A stretch of DNA of 64,000 nucleotides from Pseudomonas gessardii (GTDB lineage: Bacteria; Pseudomonadota; Gammaproteobacteria; Pseudomonadales; Pseudomonadaceae), in assembly GCF_001983165.1 (NCBI RefSeq), contig NZ_MNPU01000005.1:1-64000 (forward strand), written 5' to 3'. This document shows, piece after piece, positions 55,162 through 62,177 of the stretch (the first letter of the stretch is position 1; each line of letters opens with the position of its first letter). A program made the translations under genes and the position numbers. Below the pieces are notes generated by a model. That model was not told the origin of the DNA, searched no databases, and saw nothing but the letters and a program-made list of their open reading frames with translations.

Positions 55162-56181
55162 ATGAAACAGATCGAAATACGCCAGGCCGCACGGACCATC
55201 GCTGTGCCAGAAGGCATGACGATACTGCAAGCGGCCCTCGCCAACAGTATCGCTTACCCCCATGGCTGCCGGTCCGGGCGCTGTGGCTCATGCAAGTCAC
55301 GGCTGATCAGTGGCGAAGTGGAGCTGCTGAAACACAGCGGCTTCGCGCTCTCGGACGAGGAGAAAAGCCAGGGGCTGATCCTTGCCTGCTGCGCCCTCCC
55401 GCGCACCGATGCGATCCTGGCCTGGGTGGGTGGCGACGAACAGCTCCCGGCCCACCCCCGTCGCCAGCTCGATTGCCGGGTTAAAGCCATCGACAATGCG
55501 ACCCACGATATCAAGCGGCTCCAGCTCGATATCGGTGAGGCCGAGCCGCTGGTATTTACTGCCGGCCAATATGCGCGGCTGACGTTTCCGGGTGCACCTG
55601 CTCGCGATTACTCGATGGCGAACGGGCCTGGTGAGCGAGTGCTGGAGTTTCACATTCGACGGGTGCCGGACGGTGCCACCACCGAGCACGTTCATCAACG
55701 CTTGAAACCCGGCGACCCGGTCGTGCTCGAAGGGCCGTTCGGTTCTGCCTGTCTGCGCGAGCAGCACGCCGGGCCGATCTTGTGTATCGCCGGTGGCTCG
55801 GGCCTTGCGCCTATCAAGGCGATCGTCGAGACGGCCGTTGCCCAGGGAATGAAGCAACCGATCCACGTTTATTTTGGGGCGCGCAGCGAGCGTGACCTCT
55901 ATCTGGTCGAGCATTTCCAGGGGCTGACGCAACGCTACGCAAACCTGAGGTTTATTCCTGTGCTCTCGCAGGCCTCGGTCACGGGGCACTGGCGTACCGG
56001 TTACGTCACCGATGCGATTGCCCACGACCTAACATATCTCGATGGCTGGAAAGCCTATGTGGCAGGGCCGCCCTTGATGGTCGAGGCGGCTATGCAGATC
56101 ACCCGGGCCCGCGAGCTGCGTGCCGAGGACCTGCATGCCGATGTGTTCTTTACGCCGACAGAAAAACTTGAGGAGACATGA
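55162..56181 (+). CDS. Ferredoxin-domain NAD(P)H flavoreductase
   Basis: 339 residues. An N-terminal plant-type 2Fe-2S domain has Cys36-x4-Cys41-x2-Cys44 (HGCRSGRCGSCKSRLISG) and Cys76 in LILACCALP. The FAD domain carries RDYSMAN, and the NAD domain carries ILCIAGGSGLAPIKAIVETA and the terminal VAGPPLMVEAA…DVFFTP. The layout equals phenol hydroxylase-type reductases and AscD/E3-type reductases that feed electrons to oxygenases. The gene lies between copA and the di-iron enzymes, so it could supply electrons to them or reduce Cu(II); both are inferences. AGAAGAG lies before the ATG. Probably co-transcribed with copA. Confidence 0.9.
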   Translation: MKQIEIRQAARTIAVPEGMTILQAALANSIAYPHGCRSGRCGSCKSRLISGEVELLKHSGFALSDEEKSQGLILACCALPRTDAILAWVGGDEQLPAHPRRQLDCRVKAIDNATHDIKRLQLDIGEAEPLVFTAGQYARLTFPGAPARDYSMANGPGERVLEFHIRRVPDGATTEHVHQRLKPGDPVVLEGPFGSACLREQHAGPILCIAGGSGLAPIKAIVETAVAQGMKQPIHVYFGARSERDLYLVEHFQGLTQRYANLRFIPVLSQASVTGHWRTGYVTDAIAHDLTYLDGWKAYVAGPPLMVEAAMQITRARELRAEDLHADVFFTPTEKLEET

Positions 56182-56182
56182 G

Positions 56183-56431
56183 GTGAACAAGTTAGTTGCT
56201 GCTTTGATAGTTGCCAATATTGCACTGGGTTCCACGGCAGTCATGGCAACAGGAGGCAACCCGTATAACAATGGTCATTATGAATTGATGAATAAAGACA
56301 CTACGCCAATGCTGGTCTGGCGTAATGGGAAGTTGGTCAAGAACCCTGAATACGCAATCGAGCGTAGCAACGCCCAGGAGTCGCGTCAGAACGTCCCCCC
56401 TACCAGTGACGGCTCCAAGCAAGATGAATAA
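56183..56431 (+). CDS. Small exported protein of unknown function
   Basis: 82 residues from a GTG start at 56183 with GAGGAG seven bases upstream, one base after the flavoreductase stop. The first 21 residues (start-NKLVAALIVANIALGSTAV) form a signal peptide cut near VMA. The mature part of about 60 residues is polar, with NPYNNGHYELMNKDTTPMLV and WRNGKLVKNPEYAIERSNAQ, and no Cys; Met and His could bind copper weakly. Local base composition is AT-richer than the neighbours. No family recognised. It belongs to the copA-flavoreductase transcript. Confidence 0.72.
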   Translation: MNKLVAALIVANIALGSTAVMATGGNPYNNGHYELMNKDTTPMLVWRNGKLVKNPEYAIERSNAQESRQNVPPTSDGSKQDE

Positions 56432-56460
56432 AAGAGTGGTTTTTTTTCATTTGAAAGTAT

Positions 56461-56491
56461 TTGACCTTGCCACACAGGGAAGGACTATATT
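56461..56491 (+). promoter_or_regulatory. CueR-type promoter of copZ
   Basis: TTGACC (56461-56466), 19-bp spacer with the dyad ACCTTGCC-ACACA-GGGAAGG and a near-consensus -10 TATATT (56486-56491). It is the strongest of the four boxes and implies a transcript start about 25 bases before the copZ ATG. Confidence 0.9.
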
Positions 56492-56521
56492 TTTAACGTC
56501 GTTAATAATCAGGAGGTCCAG

Positions 56522-56716
56522 ATGTATAGTTTCAATGTTCCCAACATGACATGCGGCGGCTGCGCCAGGGCAGTCACCAGTGCCCTGAAAAGTGTTGATC
56601 CAGATGCCCAGATAAAAACCGACCCGCCCACCCGCGAAGTCCAGATCGAAAGCTCGCGGGACAGGAGCGTTTTTGTGCAAGTGCTCAGCGAGGCCGGCTA
56701 TCCCGAAAAACCGTAA
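56522..56716 (+). CDS. copZ: Cytosolic copper chaperone, CopZ type
   Basis: 64 residues, one HMA domain: MYSFNVPNMTCGGCARAVTS with the metal-binding pair Cys11-x2-Cys14, and a ferredoxin-like fold to the end (VLSEAGYPEKP). CopZ chaperones carry Cu(I) to CopA and buffer cytosolic copper. AGGAGGT lies five bases before the ATG. It corresponds by position to PA3520 (CopZ2 in P. aeruginosa). Own CueR-type promoter, so expressed at high level with copper. Confidence 0.93.
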   Translation: MYSFNVPNMTCGGCARAVTSALKSVDPDAQIKTDPPTREVQIESSRDRSVFVQVLSEAGYPEKP

Positions 56717-56821
56717 CCCCCAACATTAACGCCACTGCAAGCGCGTCCGGGCCCGGATCCACCGCATGTGTGCGTGTTTTTCCTGATTGCGGCTGAGCGC
56801 GAAAAAAATTGTATTAATTGC

Positions 56822-56852
56822 TTGACCTTTCCACCGTGGGAAGCTTTAGGCT
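56822..56852 (+). promoter_or_regulatory. CueR-type promoter of the flc genes
   Basis: TTGACC (56822-56827), 19-bp spacer with dyad ACCTTTCC-ACCGT-GGGAAGC and TAGGCT as -10 (56847-56852). An A/T-rich stretch (GCGAAAAAAATTGTATTAAT) lies just upstream. It is about 310 bases from the first flc start, leaving an unusually long leader. Confidence 0.88.
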
Positions 56853-56881
56853 CATCCTAACAACAATAAGAGGATAGTCCG

Positions 56882-57010
56882 ATGCGTTCCGTTACTTTAC
56901 AAAATCGCTGTAACTCCGCCCCCTATTCCGCTGTTCTGTTTATCCACTCGGATCGACCGAATAAAGGTGTATCTGCGTCCCCTATATTGAACTTACGCCA
57001 CACTTATTAG
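56882..57010 (+). CDS. 42-residue leader ORF upstream of the flc genes
   Basis: ATG at 56882 preceded by AAGAGGAT at seven bases, close after the CueR-type promoter, and a TAG stop at 57008. The product begins MRSVTLQNRCNSAPYSAVLF and is neutral to basic with one Cys. No family recognised; it could be a translated leader peptide, a small protein, or the remnant of a longer gene. Between its stop and the first flc enzyme lie 160 bp with another 16-codon frame (57088-57138) and no obvious terminator. Confidence 0.45.
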   Translation: MRSVTLQNRCNSAPYSAVLFIHSDRPNKGVSASPILNLRHTY

Positions 57011-57171
57011 TGTGCACTAACGTTCATATAACCACGGTTCAACTCACTGCTTCGCTCGCCAGAGTGGCGTTCGCGTAGGCAGGCATCATGCTCATGATCA
57101 GGGATATAGCCGTAGCCTTGAATATGAAGTCATGGTGAAAGGGAATGTGTGTGTCGCTAATGGAGCTCTAC

Positions 57172-58197
57172 ATGGATAAGTTAAGCGAAAATCGCAATAC
57201 CGTTGTCTCAGAAAATACCTTGGGCAAAATGCACACCGCTGTGCCGGATGTGCCGGCGCTGTTGGCCGAAGCCTTGAAGCCAGGCGCCAGCTACTCGCGG
57301 GTTGCACAGGCACTTGAAGCCCTTCTTGAACTGACTGCCAATGGATTGGCCGGAGACGCAACTGCCTACGCGCAATACCAGGCATTGCTGCTCGAACTGC
57401 ACGTTCCGGGTGAGGCTAGCACCGAGCCAACCCGTCGCTGGATGGCGAGCCAGGTGTACCTGATCGAAGACGAATTTGCCCCCCCGTTACCCGACTTTGA
57501 AGTGGTCTCGGTGGACGAATTCCGTAAAAAGATCGATGCCGAAATCGAAGCACGCAGCCGTGTGAACCACCCGATGTCGGTTCACCTGTTCCAGGGCACG
57601 CCGCCGCATGAAGACGTGCGCTTCTTCCTTGAGCACCACTGGACCCGTTCCTACAACTTCTACAGCCTCCTGGCCGAGCTCGCGTTCCGCTTTGAAGCGA
57701 TTGAAGATGCCTCTGTGTTCTACCGCAACCTGTATGGCGAAGCGGGTGCAGAAACCCCGGATCGTTCGCATCCGGCATTGCTCTCCCATCTTATGACGCA
57801 TTTCAACATTCCTCTGCGCATCGATTTTCCTGCGCTGCACCCCTTGGAAAAGGCTTACCTCAACAACCGCATTCGTTGTGTGCGCCACACCGACGTGGCC
57901 TGGGGCCTGGCCTTGCTCTACGCGGTCGAGTCGGTCAGTTGCGTCAACCATCGACGTATCTACGAGATGTTGCAGCGCCTGGGTGTTCCAGAAGAGCCCA
58001 GCGAGTTTCATCGCCTTCACGGTACTCAGGATGAGATCGATACCGAAGAGATGTGGGCACTGATTGCCAAGTTCGCGCCGAGCCCCGCGTTCCAGCACTC
58101 GTTCATGCAGGCACTGGCACGCCACTTTGAAATCAACAAGGCGTACTTCGACATGCTGTGGCAACAAATGCAGGCGCAATCGAGCCACAAAGCCTGA
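57172..58197 (+). CDS. flcE: Haem-oxygenase-like di-iron enzyme of fluopsin C-type biosynthesis (first)
   Basis: 341 residues, all-helical TenA/haem-oxygenase-like fold (iron-containing redox enzyme family). The central part NHPMSVHLFQGTPPHEDVRF, FFLEHHWTRSYNFYSLLAEL (His155/156) and NLYGEAGAETPDRSH (Glu190-x9-His200) holds likely iron ligands; YAVESVSC and DEIDTEEMW follow. The family oxidises amino-acid derivatives with O2. In fluopsin C synthesis two such enzymes carry out decarboxylation, N-hydroxylation and methylene excision on a cysteine derivative. The ATG at 57172 has GGAG seven bases upstream; in-frame ATGs at 57145 and 57160 lack well-spaced sites. The letter is from memory of PA3519 and tentative. 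Confidence 0.82.
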   Translation: MDKLSENRNTVVSENTLGKMHTAVPDVPALLAEALKPGASYSRVAQALEALLELTANGLAGDATAYAQYQALLLELHVPGEASTEPTRRWMASQVYLIEDEFAPPLPDFEVVSVDEFRKKIDAEIEARSRVNHPMSVHLFQGTPPHEDVRFFLEHHWTRSYNFYSLLAELAFRFEAIEDASVFYRNLYGEAGAETPDRSHPALLSHLMTHFNIPLRIDFPALHPLEKAYLNNRIRCVRHTDVAWGLALLYAVESVSCVNHRRIYEMLQRLGVPEEPSEFHRLHGTQDEIDTEEMWALIAKFAPSPAFQHSFMQALARHFEINKAYFDMLWQQMQAQSSHKA

Positions 58198-58238
58198 GCC
58201 AATGCGGTGCACGTAGAACGAGATAAGGAGCACACAGG

Positions 58239-59216
58239 ATGAATTTTTCTTTGCAGCAACTTCAGCAACTTGATACCCGCGAAGCACGTATTGTCGTCGA
58301 CGCGCTCGGCCCCGATGCAACGCCTGGCCAAATCGAAACCGCGGCCAGCATGCTTACCGTTTTGACCGAGACCGCCCTTAAGGGCAATGCTTCGGCCCAG
58401 GCCGAGTATCAGCAACTGCTTTATATCCTCTCGCTGAGCGATGACGTGGCAACCGCGCTGACCCGGCGCTGGCTGGCCAATGCGGTCTACCGCGTAGAAG
58501 AGCGCTTCATGCCTTCTACCGATCTGACGTCGCCGCTGTCCGAAGAGGCGTTCGAGCAACGGCTCAAGCAAGAGATTGCCGCGCAATCGCGGGAAAACCA
58601 CCCAATGTCCCAGTATGTGTTCGCAGGCTCTGCCTCCCGCGCACAACTGCAGGTCTTCTTGCGCCACCAGTGGTTTCGCACATTCCGCCTGTACCGGGAT
58701 GCGGCAGACCTGCTGGTGAACCTGACCGATGTCGACGAGGCGGCAGCGCTCGCCCGCTACCTGTACGGAGAGTTGGGCGAAGAAGACGAGCGGGCGTCAC
58801 ACCCGCGCTTGCTGGCCAGGCTGCTCAACGCCATTGGCCTGGAGGCTGACTTCGAGGCGATCTCGACGATGCCCGAAGAAATCGCCTACCTCAATAACCG
58901 CGCCCGCAGCTTCCGTAATCCAGATGCTGGCTGGGGCCTGGCGGTGTTCTACATCACTGAGCTGGTCGTCCCCGGCAACCACGAGAAGCTCTATCACGCG
59001 CTGCTCCAGGCCGGGCTCAGTGAAGAGGCGGCTGAGTACTACAAGATTCACATCAGCCTCGTCCCGCCTCGCGCCAAGCGTGAATGGCAACTGATCGCGC
59101 GACGCATCCCCGACGTGGCGTTCCAGAATGCCTTCCTGACCTCATTGTCGCAGCACTTCCGTGTGGAACGGGCGTATTACGACGCGGTCTGGAAGCAACT
59201 GCAAAGCCTTCAGTGA
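58239..59216 (+). CDS. flcD: Haem-oxygenase-like di-iron enzyme of fluopsin C-type biosynthesis (second)
   Basis: 325 residues, paralogous to the preceding gene. It shares NHPMSQYVFAGSASRAQLQV, FLRHQWFRTFRLYRDAADLL (His143) and RYLYGELGEEDERASH (Glu178-x9-His188). The residue before the first His is Arg142 where the first enzyme has Glu154, so metal-site details may differ. It is expected to be one of the two iron enzymes of the pathway (PA3518-like). ATAAGGAG lies eight bases before the ATG. The gap to the preceding gene is 41 bases. The letter is tentative. Confidence 0.82.
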   Translation: MNFSLQQLQQLDTREARIVVDALGPDATPGQIETAASMLTVLTETALKGNASAQAEYQQLLYILSLSDDVATALTRRWLANAVYRVEERFMPSTDLTSPLSEEAFEQRLKQEIAAQSRENHPMSQYVFAGSASRAQLQVFLRHQWFRTFRLYRDAADLLVNLTDVDEAAALARYLYGELGEEDERASHPRLLARLLNAIGLEADFEAISTMPEEIAYLNNRARSFRNPDAGWGLAVFYITELVVPGNHEKLYHALLQAGLSEEAAEYYKIHISLVPPRAKREWQLIARRIPDVAFQNAFLTSLSQHFRVERAYYDAVWKQLQSLQ

Positions 59217-59246
59217 CCGTCCCCGGGACCTAGCGAGCAAGCAGAC

Positions 59247-60680
59247 ATGCCGAGTCACATAACAGAATCCCGTATCCACGGGGGCGCTTACTCGTCCCCG
59301 GAATTTGCCGCGATCTTCTCTGATAGCAATCAGGTGCAGACGTGGCTTGATGTCGAGCAAGCCTTGGCGGCAACCCAGGCCGAGATGGGCATCATTCCCC
59401 ATGAGGCCGCGCGGGAGATCGCCCGCGTGGCCAAGGTGGAACTGTTCGATCTGCAGGCCCTGGGCCAGGAAAGCATGGAGACAGGACATATCCTGGTGCC
59501 TACCATCCGGGCACTGGCCAAGGCCTGTAGCGCCCACTGGGGGGAATACGTGCACTACGGCGTGACCACCCAGGACATCCTTGATACAGGGCTCATCCTG
59601 CAGATCAAGGACGCCTGGGGTCACACCCTGAGCCGGCTGCATTCGATCCGTGAGCATTTGCGCGTCCTGGCGTTGCGTTACCAGCACACGCCGATGGTTG
59701 CGCGAACCCATGGCCAGCAGGCGCTGCCCACGACGTTCGGCTACAAGGTGGCGGTCTGGCTCGATGAAATCGACCGTCATCTGGAGCGTTTTGACGAGGC
59801 CCAGGCGCGGGTACTGGTGGGCAACCTGACCGGGGCGGTGGGCACCATGGCCGCGTTCGGTGCGCAGGGTTTTGAGATTCAGCGGCGCACGCTGGCCAGG
59901 CTCGGGTTGGCGGCACCGCTGACCAGTTGGCACAGCGCACGAGACCGGGTGCTGGAGGCTGCATGGCTCCTGGTCCAGACCTCGATGACCCTGGGCAGGG
60001 TGGCGAATGAAATCTATCACCTGCAACGCACCGAGATAGACGAAGTGCGCGAGCACAGCCGAGCGGGGCAGGTTGGCAGCAGCACCATGCCGCACAAACA
60101 AAACCCGTCGACGGTCGATCTGATCAGCGCTCTGTCGCGGCTGGTCCGGGCGCAGATGGTGGCGCTGACCGACGCCGCGTTTCAGTTGCACGAACGGGAT
60201 GGTACGACCTGGCGCATCGAGTGGGCGGCGTTGCCCGAACTGTTCATTTATGCCGGTGCCCTGCTCACCCGCATGGATGGCGTGCTGGCGGCAGGGCTCG
60301 ATGTCCGGGAGGAGCGCATGCGTTCCAACCTTGACCTGCTGGGCGGCCTGATTCTGTCGGAGCGGGTGATGCTCGCCCTGGCGGCGCAGTTTGGCAAACA
60401 GACGGCCCATGAGCTGGTGCATGAGGTGTCCCTGGATTCACGGCGAAGCGGGATTTCGTTTCGTGACGCCTTGCTCAAGCACAAACGTTTGCAGGGCTGT
60501 TTCACCCCGCAGGCGCTCGAAGATCTGCTCAACCCCGCCACCTATACCGGGCTGGCGGCGGACATGGTCGAGCAGGTCGCTCGCAAGCCGCTGTCCACCC
60601 CTTTACATGGAGCTGGTGAAGGGGCGATCTCAACTCAAGGAACTCTCAGTCAGTCTCAGTACGTGATGGAGGATATGTGA
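59247..60680 (+). CDS. flcC: Fumarase/adenylosuccinate-lyase superfamily enzyme (first lyase)
   Basis: 477 residues, PurB/CMLE-like layout: IHGGAYSSPEFAAIFSDSNQ, EYVHYGVTTQDILDTGLILQ (substrate loop), ARTHGQQALPTTFGYKVAVW (catalytic His), and the superfamily signature VGSSTMPHKQNPSTVDLISA. Such enzymes add or remove fumarate from N or S nucleophiles. The fluopsin C pathway uses two lyases, one loading cysteine with a succinyl group and one releasing fumarate; which does which cannot be read from sequence. PA3517-like. The letter is tentative. The stop overlaps the next start (TGATG). Confidence 0.82.
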   Translation: MPSHITESRIHGGAYSSPEFAAIFSDSNQVQTWLDVEQALAATQAEMGIIPHEAAREIARVAKVELFDLQALGQESMETGHILVPTIRALAKACSAHWGEYVHYGVTTQDILDTGLILQIKDAWGHTLSRLHSIREHLRVLALRYQHTPMVARTHGQQALPTTFGYKVAVWLDEIDRHLERFDEAQARVLVGNLTGAVGTMAAFGAQGFEIQRRTLARLGLAAPLTSWHSARDRVLEAAWLLVQTSMTLGRVANEIYHLQRTEIDEVREHSRAGQVGSSTMPHKQNPSTVDLISALSRLVRAQMVALTDAAFQLHERDGTTWRIEWAALPELFIYAGALLTRMDGVLAAGLDVREERMRSNLDLLGGLILSERVMLALAAQFGKQTAHELVHEVSLDSRRSGISFRDALLKHKRLQGCFTPQALEDLLNPATYTGLAADMVEQVARKPLSTPLHGAGEGAISTQGTLSQSQYVMEDM

Positions 60681-62131
60681 TGGATTCACAAACGCTGGAA
60701 ATGGTCGGGCGTTCGTCGTGCACCGTACATTCGGACAACCTCGGCACCGATCAGGCCGAATCGGCGTGCCGGCACGAGCATAGCCACATTCTCGATTCGC
60801 AAACCCATGGAGGAGGGTATGCCGGCCCCGTCAGCCGGAGAATTTTCTGCAGCCACTGCCGCCTGCAGCGCTGGCTCGACGTGGAGGCCGCGCTGGCGAT
60901 GGCGCAGGCGGATGTCGGCATCATCCCGCAACAGGCCGCGCTCGAAATTGAGAAGGCGGCACGGCTCTCGACCGTCAACTTGCTCCAGATCGCCGAGGGC
61001 GTGGCCAGTACGGGCCACTCGCTGATGCCGCTGCTCAGTGCCTTGCAGCAAAACTGTAGCCCGAGTGCCCGTGAATACGTGCACTTCGGCGCCACCACCC
61101 AGGACATCCAGGACACCGCCCAGTCCCTGGAAATGCGTGATGTGCTGGACGCCATGGAGGGTTCGCTCGAAGGGCTGTTGCTCAAGCTGACCACGTTGGC
61201 GAACGAGCAGCGCAATGCCCTTATGGTCGCCAGAACCCACTCGATTCCGGCCTTGCCCACTACGTTCGGGCTGAAAGTGGCGGGCTGGATCGACGAACTC
61301 ATGCGCCATCGCGAGCGCCTGGGGGAAGCCCGCAAGCGGGTTCTGGTGGTGCAGCTGTTTGGTGGCGTCGGCACGATGGCGGCGTTTGGCACTGAGGCCA
61401 TGCCCATGCTTGAGCGCTTTGCGCAGCGGCTGTCGTTGGATGCACCCCTGGCCGGTTGGCATGTGTCCCGTGACCGCGTGGCGGAATTCGTCAGCACCCT
61501 GGCGATGGTCACCGCGTCGCTGGCGCGGATTGCGGATGAGATCCGCACCCTGAACCGCTGGGAGATCGGCGAGCTTGAGGTGGGCTGGAGCGCGCAGCAG
61601 ATCGGCAGCAGTACCATGCCGCACAAGCGCAACCCTGAAGGCTGCGAACAGGTGGTCGTGCTCGCGCGTTTGGCCAAGGTCCAGGTCATGCTCGCTCTGG
61701 ATGCAATGATTTTGGAGCACGAGCGCGACTATCGCGGCACGCGCCTTGAGTGGTGCGCGGTTGCGGATGTCTCCCACTATGCGCTGATGGCGATCTCGCT
61801 GCTGACCGACACGATCATTGGCCTGACCGTCAACGACAAAACCATGGAACGCACGGCAAACGCCTTCAGCGAGGCCATTTGCACCGAGGCATTCGTGTTT
61901 GAAATGGCGAAAAAACTGGGCAAGAGCAGCGCCTACGCAATCATCTTTGAGATCACCCAGGCGAGCCAGCGCAACCGGGTGTCGATGCGTGAGGCCATTG
62001 AGTCCGATCCGCGGGTCAGTGCGGTCATGGGGGAGGAAACCCTGGCAAAGCTGTTTGAGCCTAGAAGTCATCTGGGCATGGCTGAAAAAATCGTCGACAA
62101 CGTGCTGGGCAAGGCTGCCGGGCATTACTGA
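60680..62131 (+). CDS. flcB: Fumarase/adenylosuccinate-lyase superfamily enzyme (second lyase)
   Basis: 483 residues from the ATG at 60680, preceded by GGAGGATATGTG. It keeps REYVHFGATTQDIQDTAQSL, VARTHSIPALPTTFGLKVAG and IGSSTMPHKRNPEGCEQVVV. The first 40 residues are an extension, not found in the first lyase, that is His- and Cys-containing (SACRHEHSHILDSQ), and the next segment SRRIFCSHCRLQRWLDVEAA has a Cys-x2-Cys where the first lyase has Asp and Ser residues. It is the second lyase of the fluopsin-type set (PA3516-like); the letter is tentative. Fumarate chemistry on cysteine is the inferred role. Confidence 0.82.
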   Translation: MDSQTLEMVGRSSCTVHSDNLGTDQAESACRHEHSHILDSQTHGGGYAGPVSRRIFCSHCRLQRWLDVEAALAMAQADVGIIPQQAALEIEKAARLSTVNLLQIAEGVASTGHSLMPLLSALQQNCSPSAREYVHFGATTQDIQDTAQSLEMRDVLDAMEGSLEGLLLKLTTLANEQRNALMVARTHSIPALPTTFGLKVAGWIDELMRHRERLGEARKRVLVVQLFGGVGTMAAFGTEAMPMLERFAQRLSLDAPLAGWHVSRDRVAEFVSTLAMVTASLARIADEIRTLNRWEIGELEVGWSAQQIGSSTMPHKRNPEGCEQVVVLARLAKVQVMLALDAMILEHERDYRGTRLEWCAVADVSHYALMAISLLTDTIIGLTVNDKTMERTANAFSEAICTEAFVFEMAKKLGKSSAYAIIFEITQASQRNRVSMREAIESDPRVSAVMGEETLAKLFEPRSHLGMAEKIVDNVLGKAAGHY

Positions 62132-62177
62132 GTCACCCACCGCTTATGCGGGCGCAGAAATAATCCAGGAGAGAGAA

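Noticed and set aside
52576..55263. 895-residue open frame on the minus strand across copA
   Set aside because: It is the antisense shadow of a complete copper ATPase with all catalytic motifs; the product is His/Gly/Arg-rich with no fold and no ribosome site.
60680..60900. Possible frameshift in the N-terminus of the second lyase
   Set aside because: The segment SRRIFCSHCRLQRWLDVE aligns in frame with the usual IFSD…QRWLDVE block, so divergence rather than frameshift explains it.
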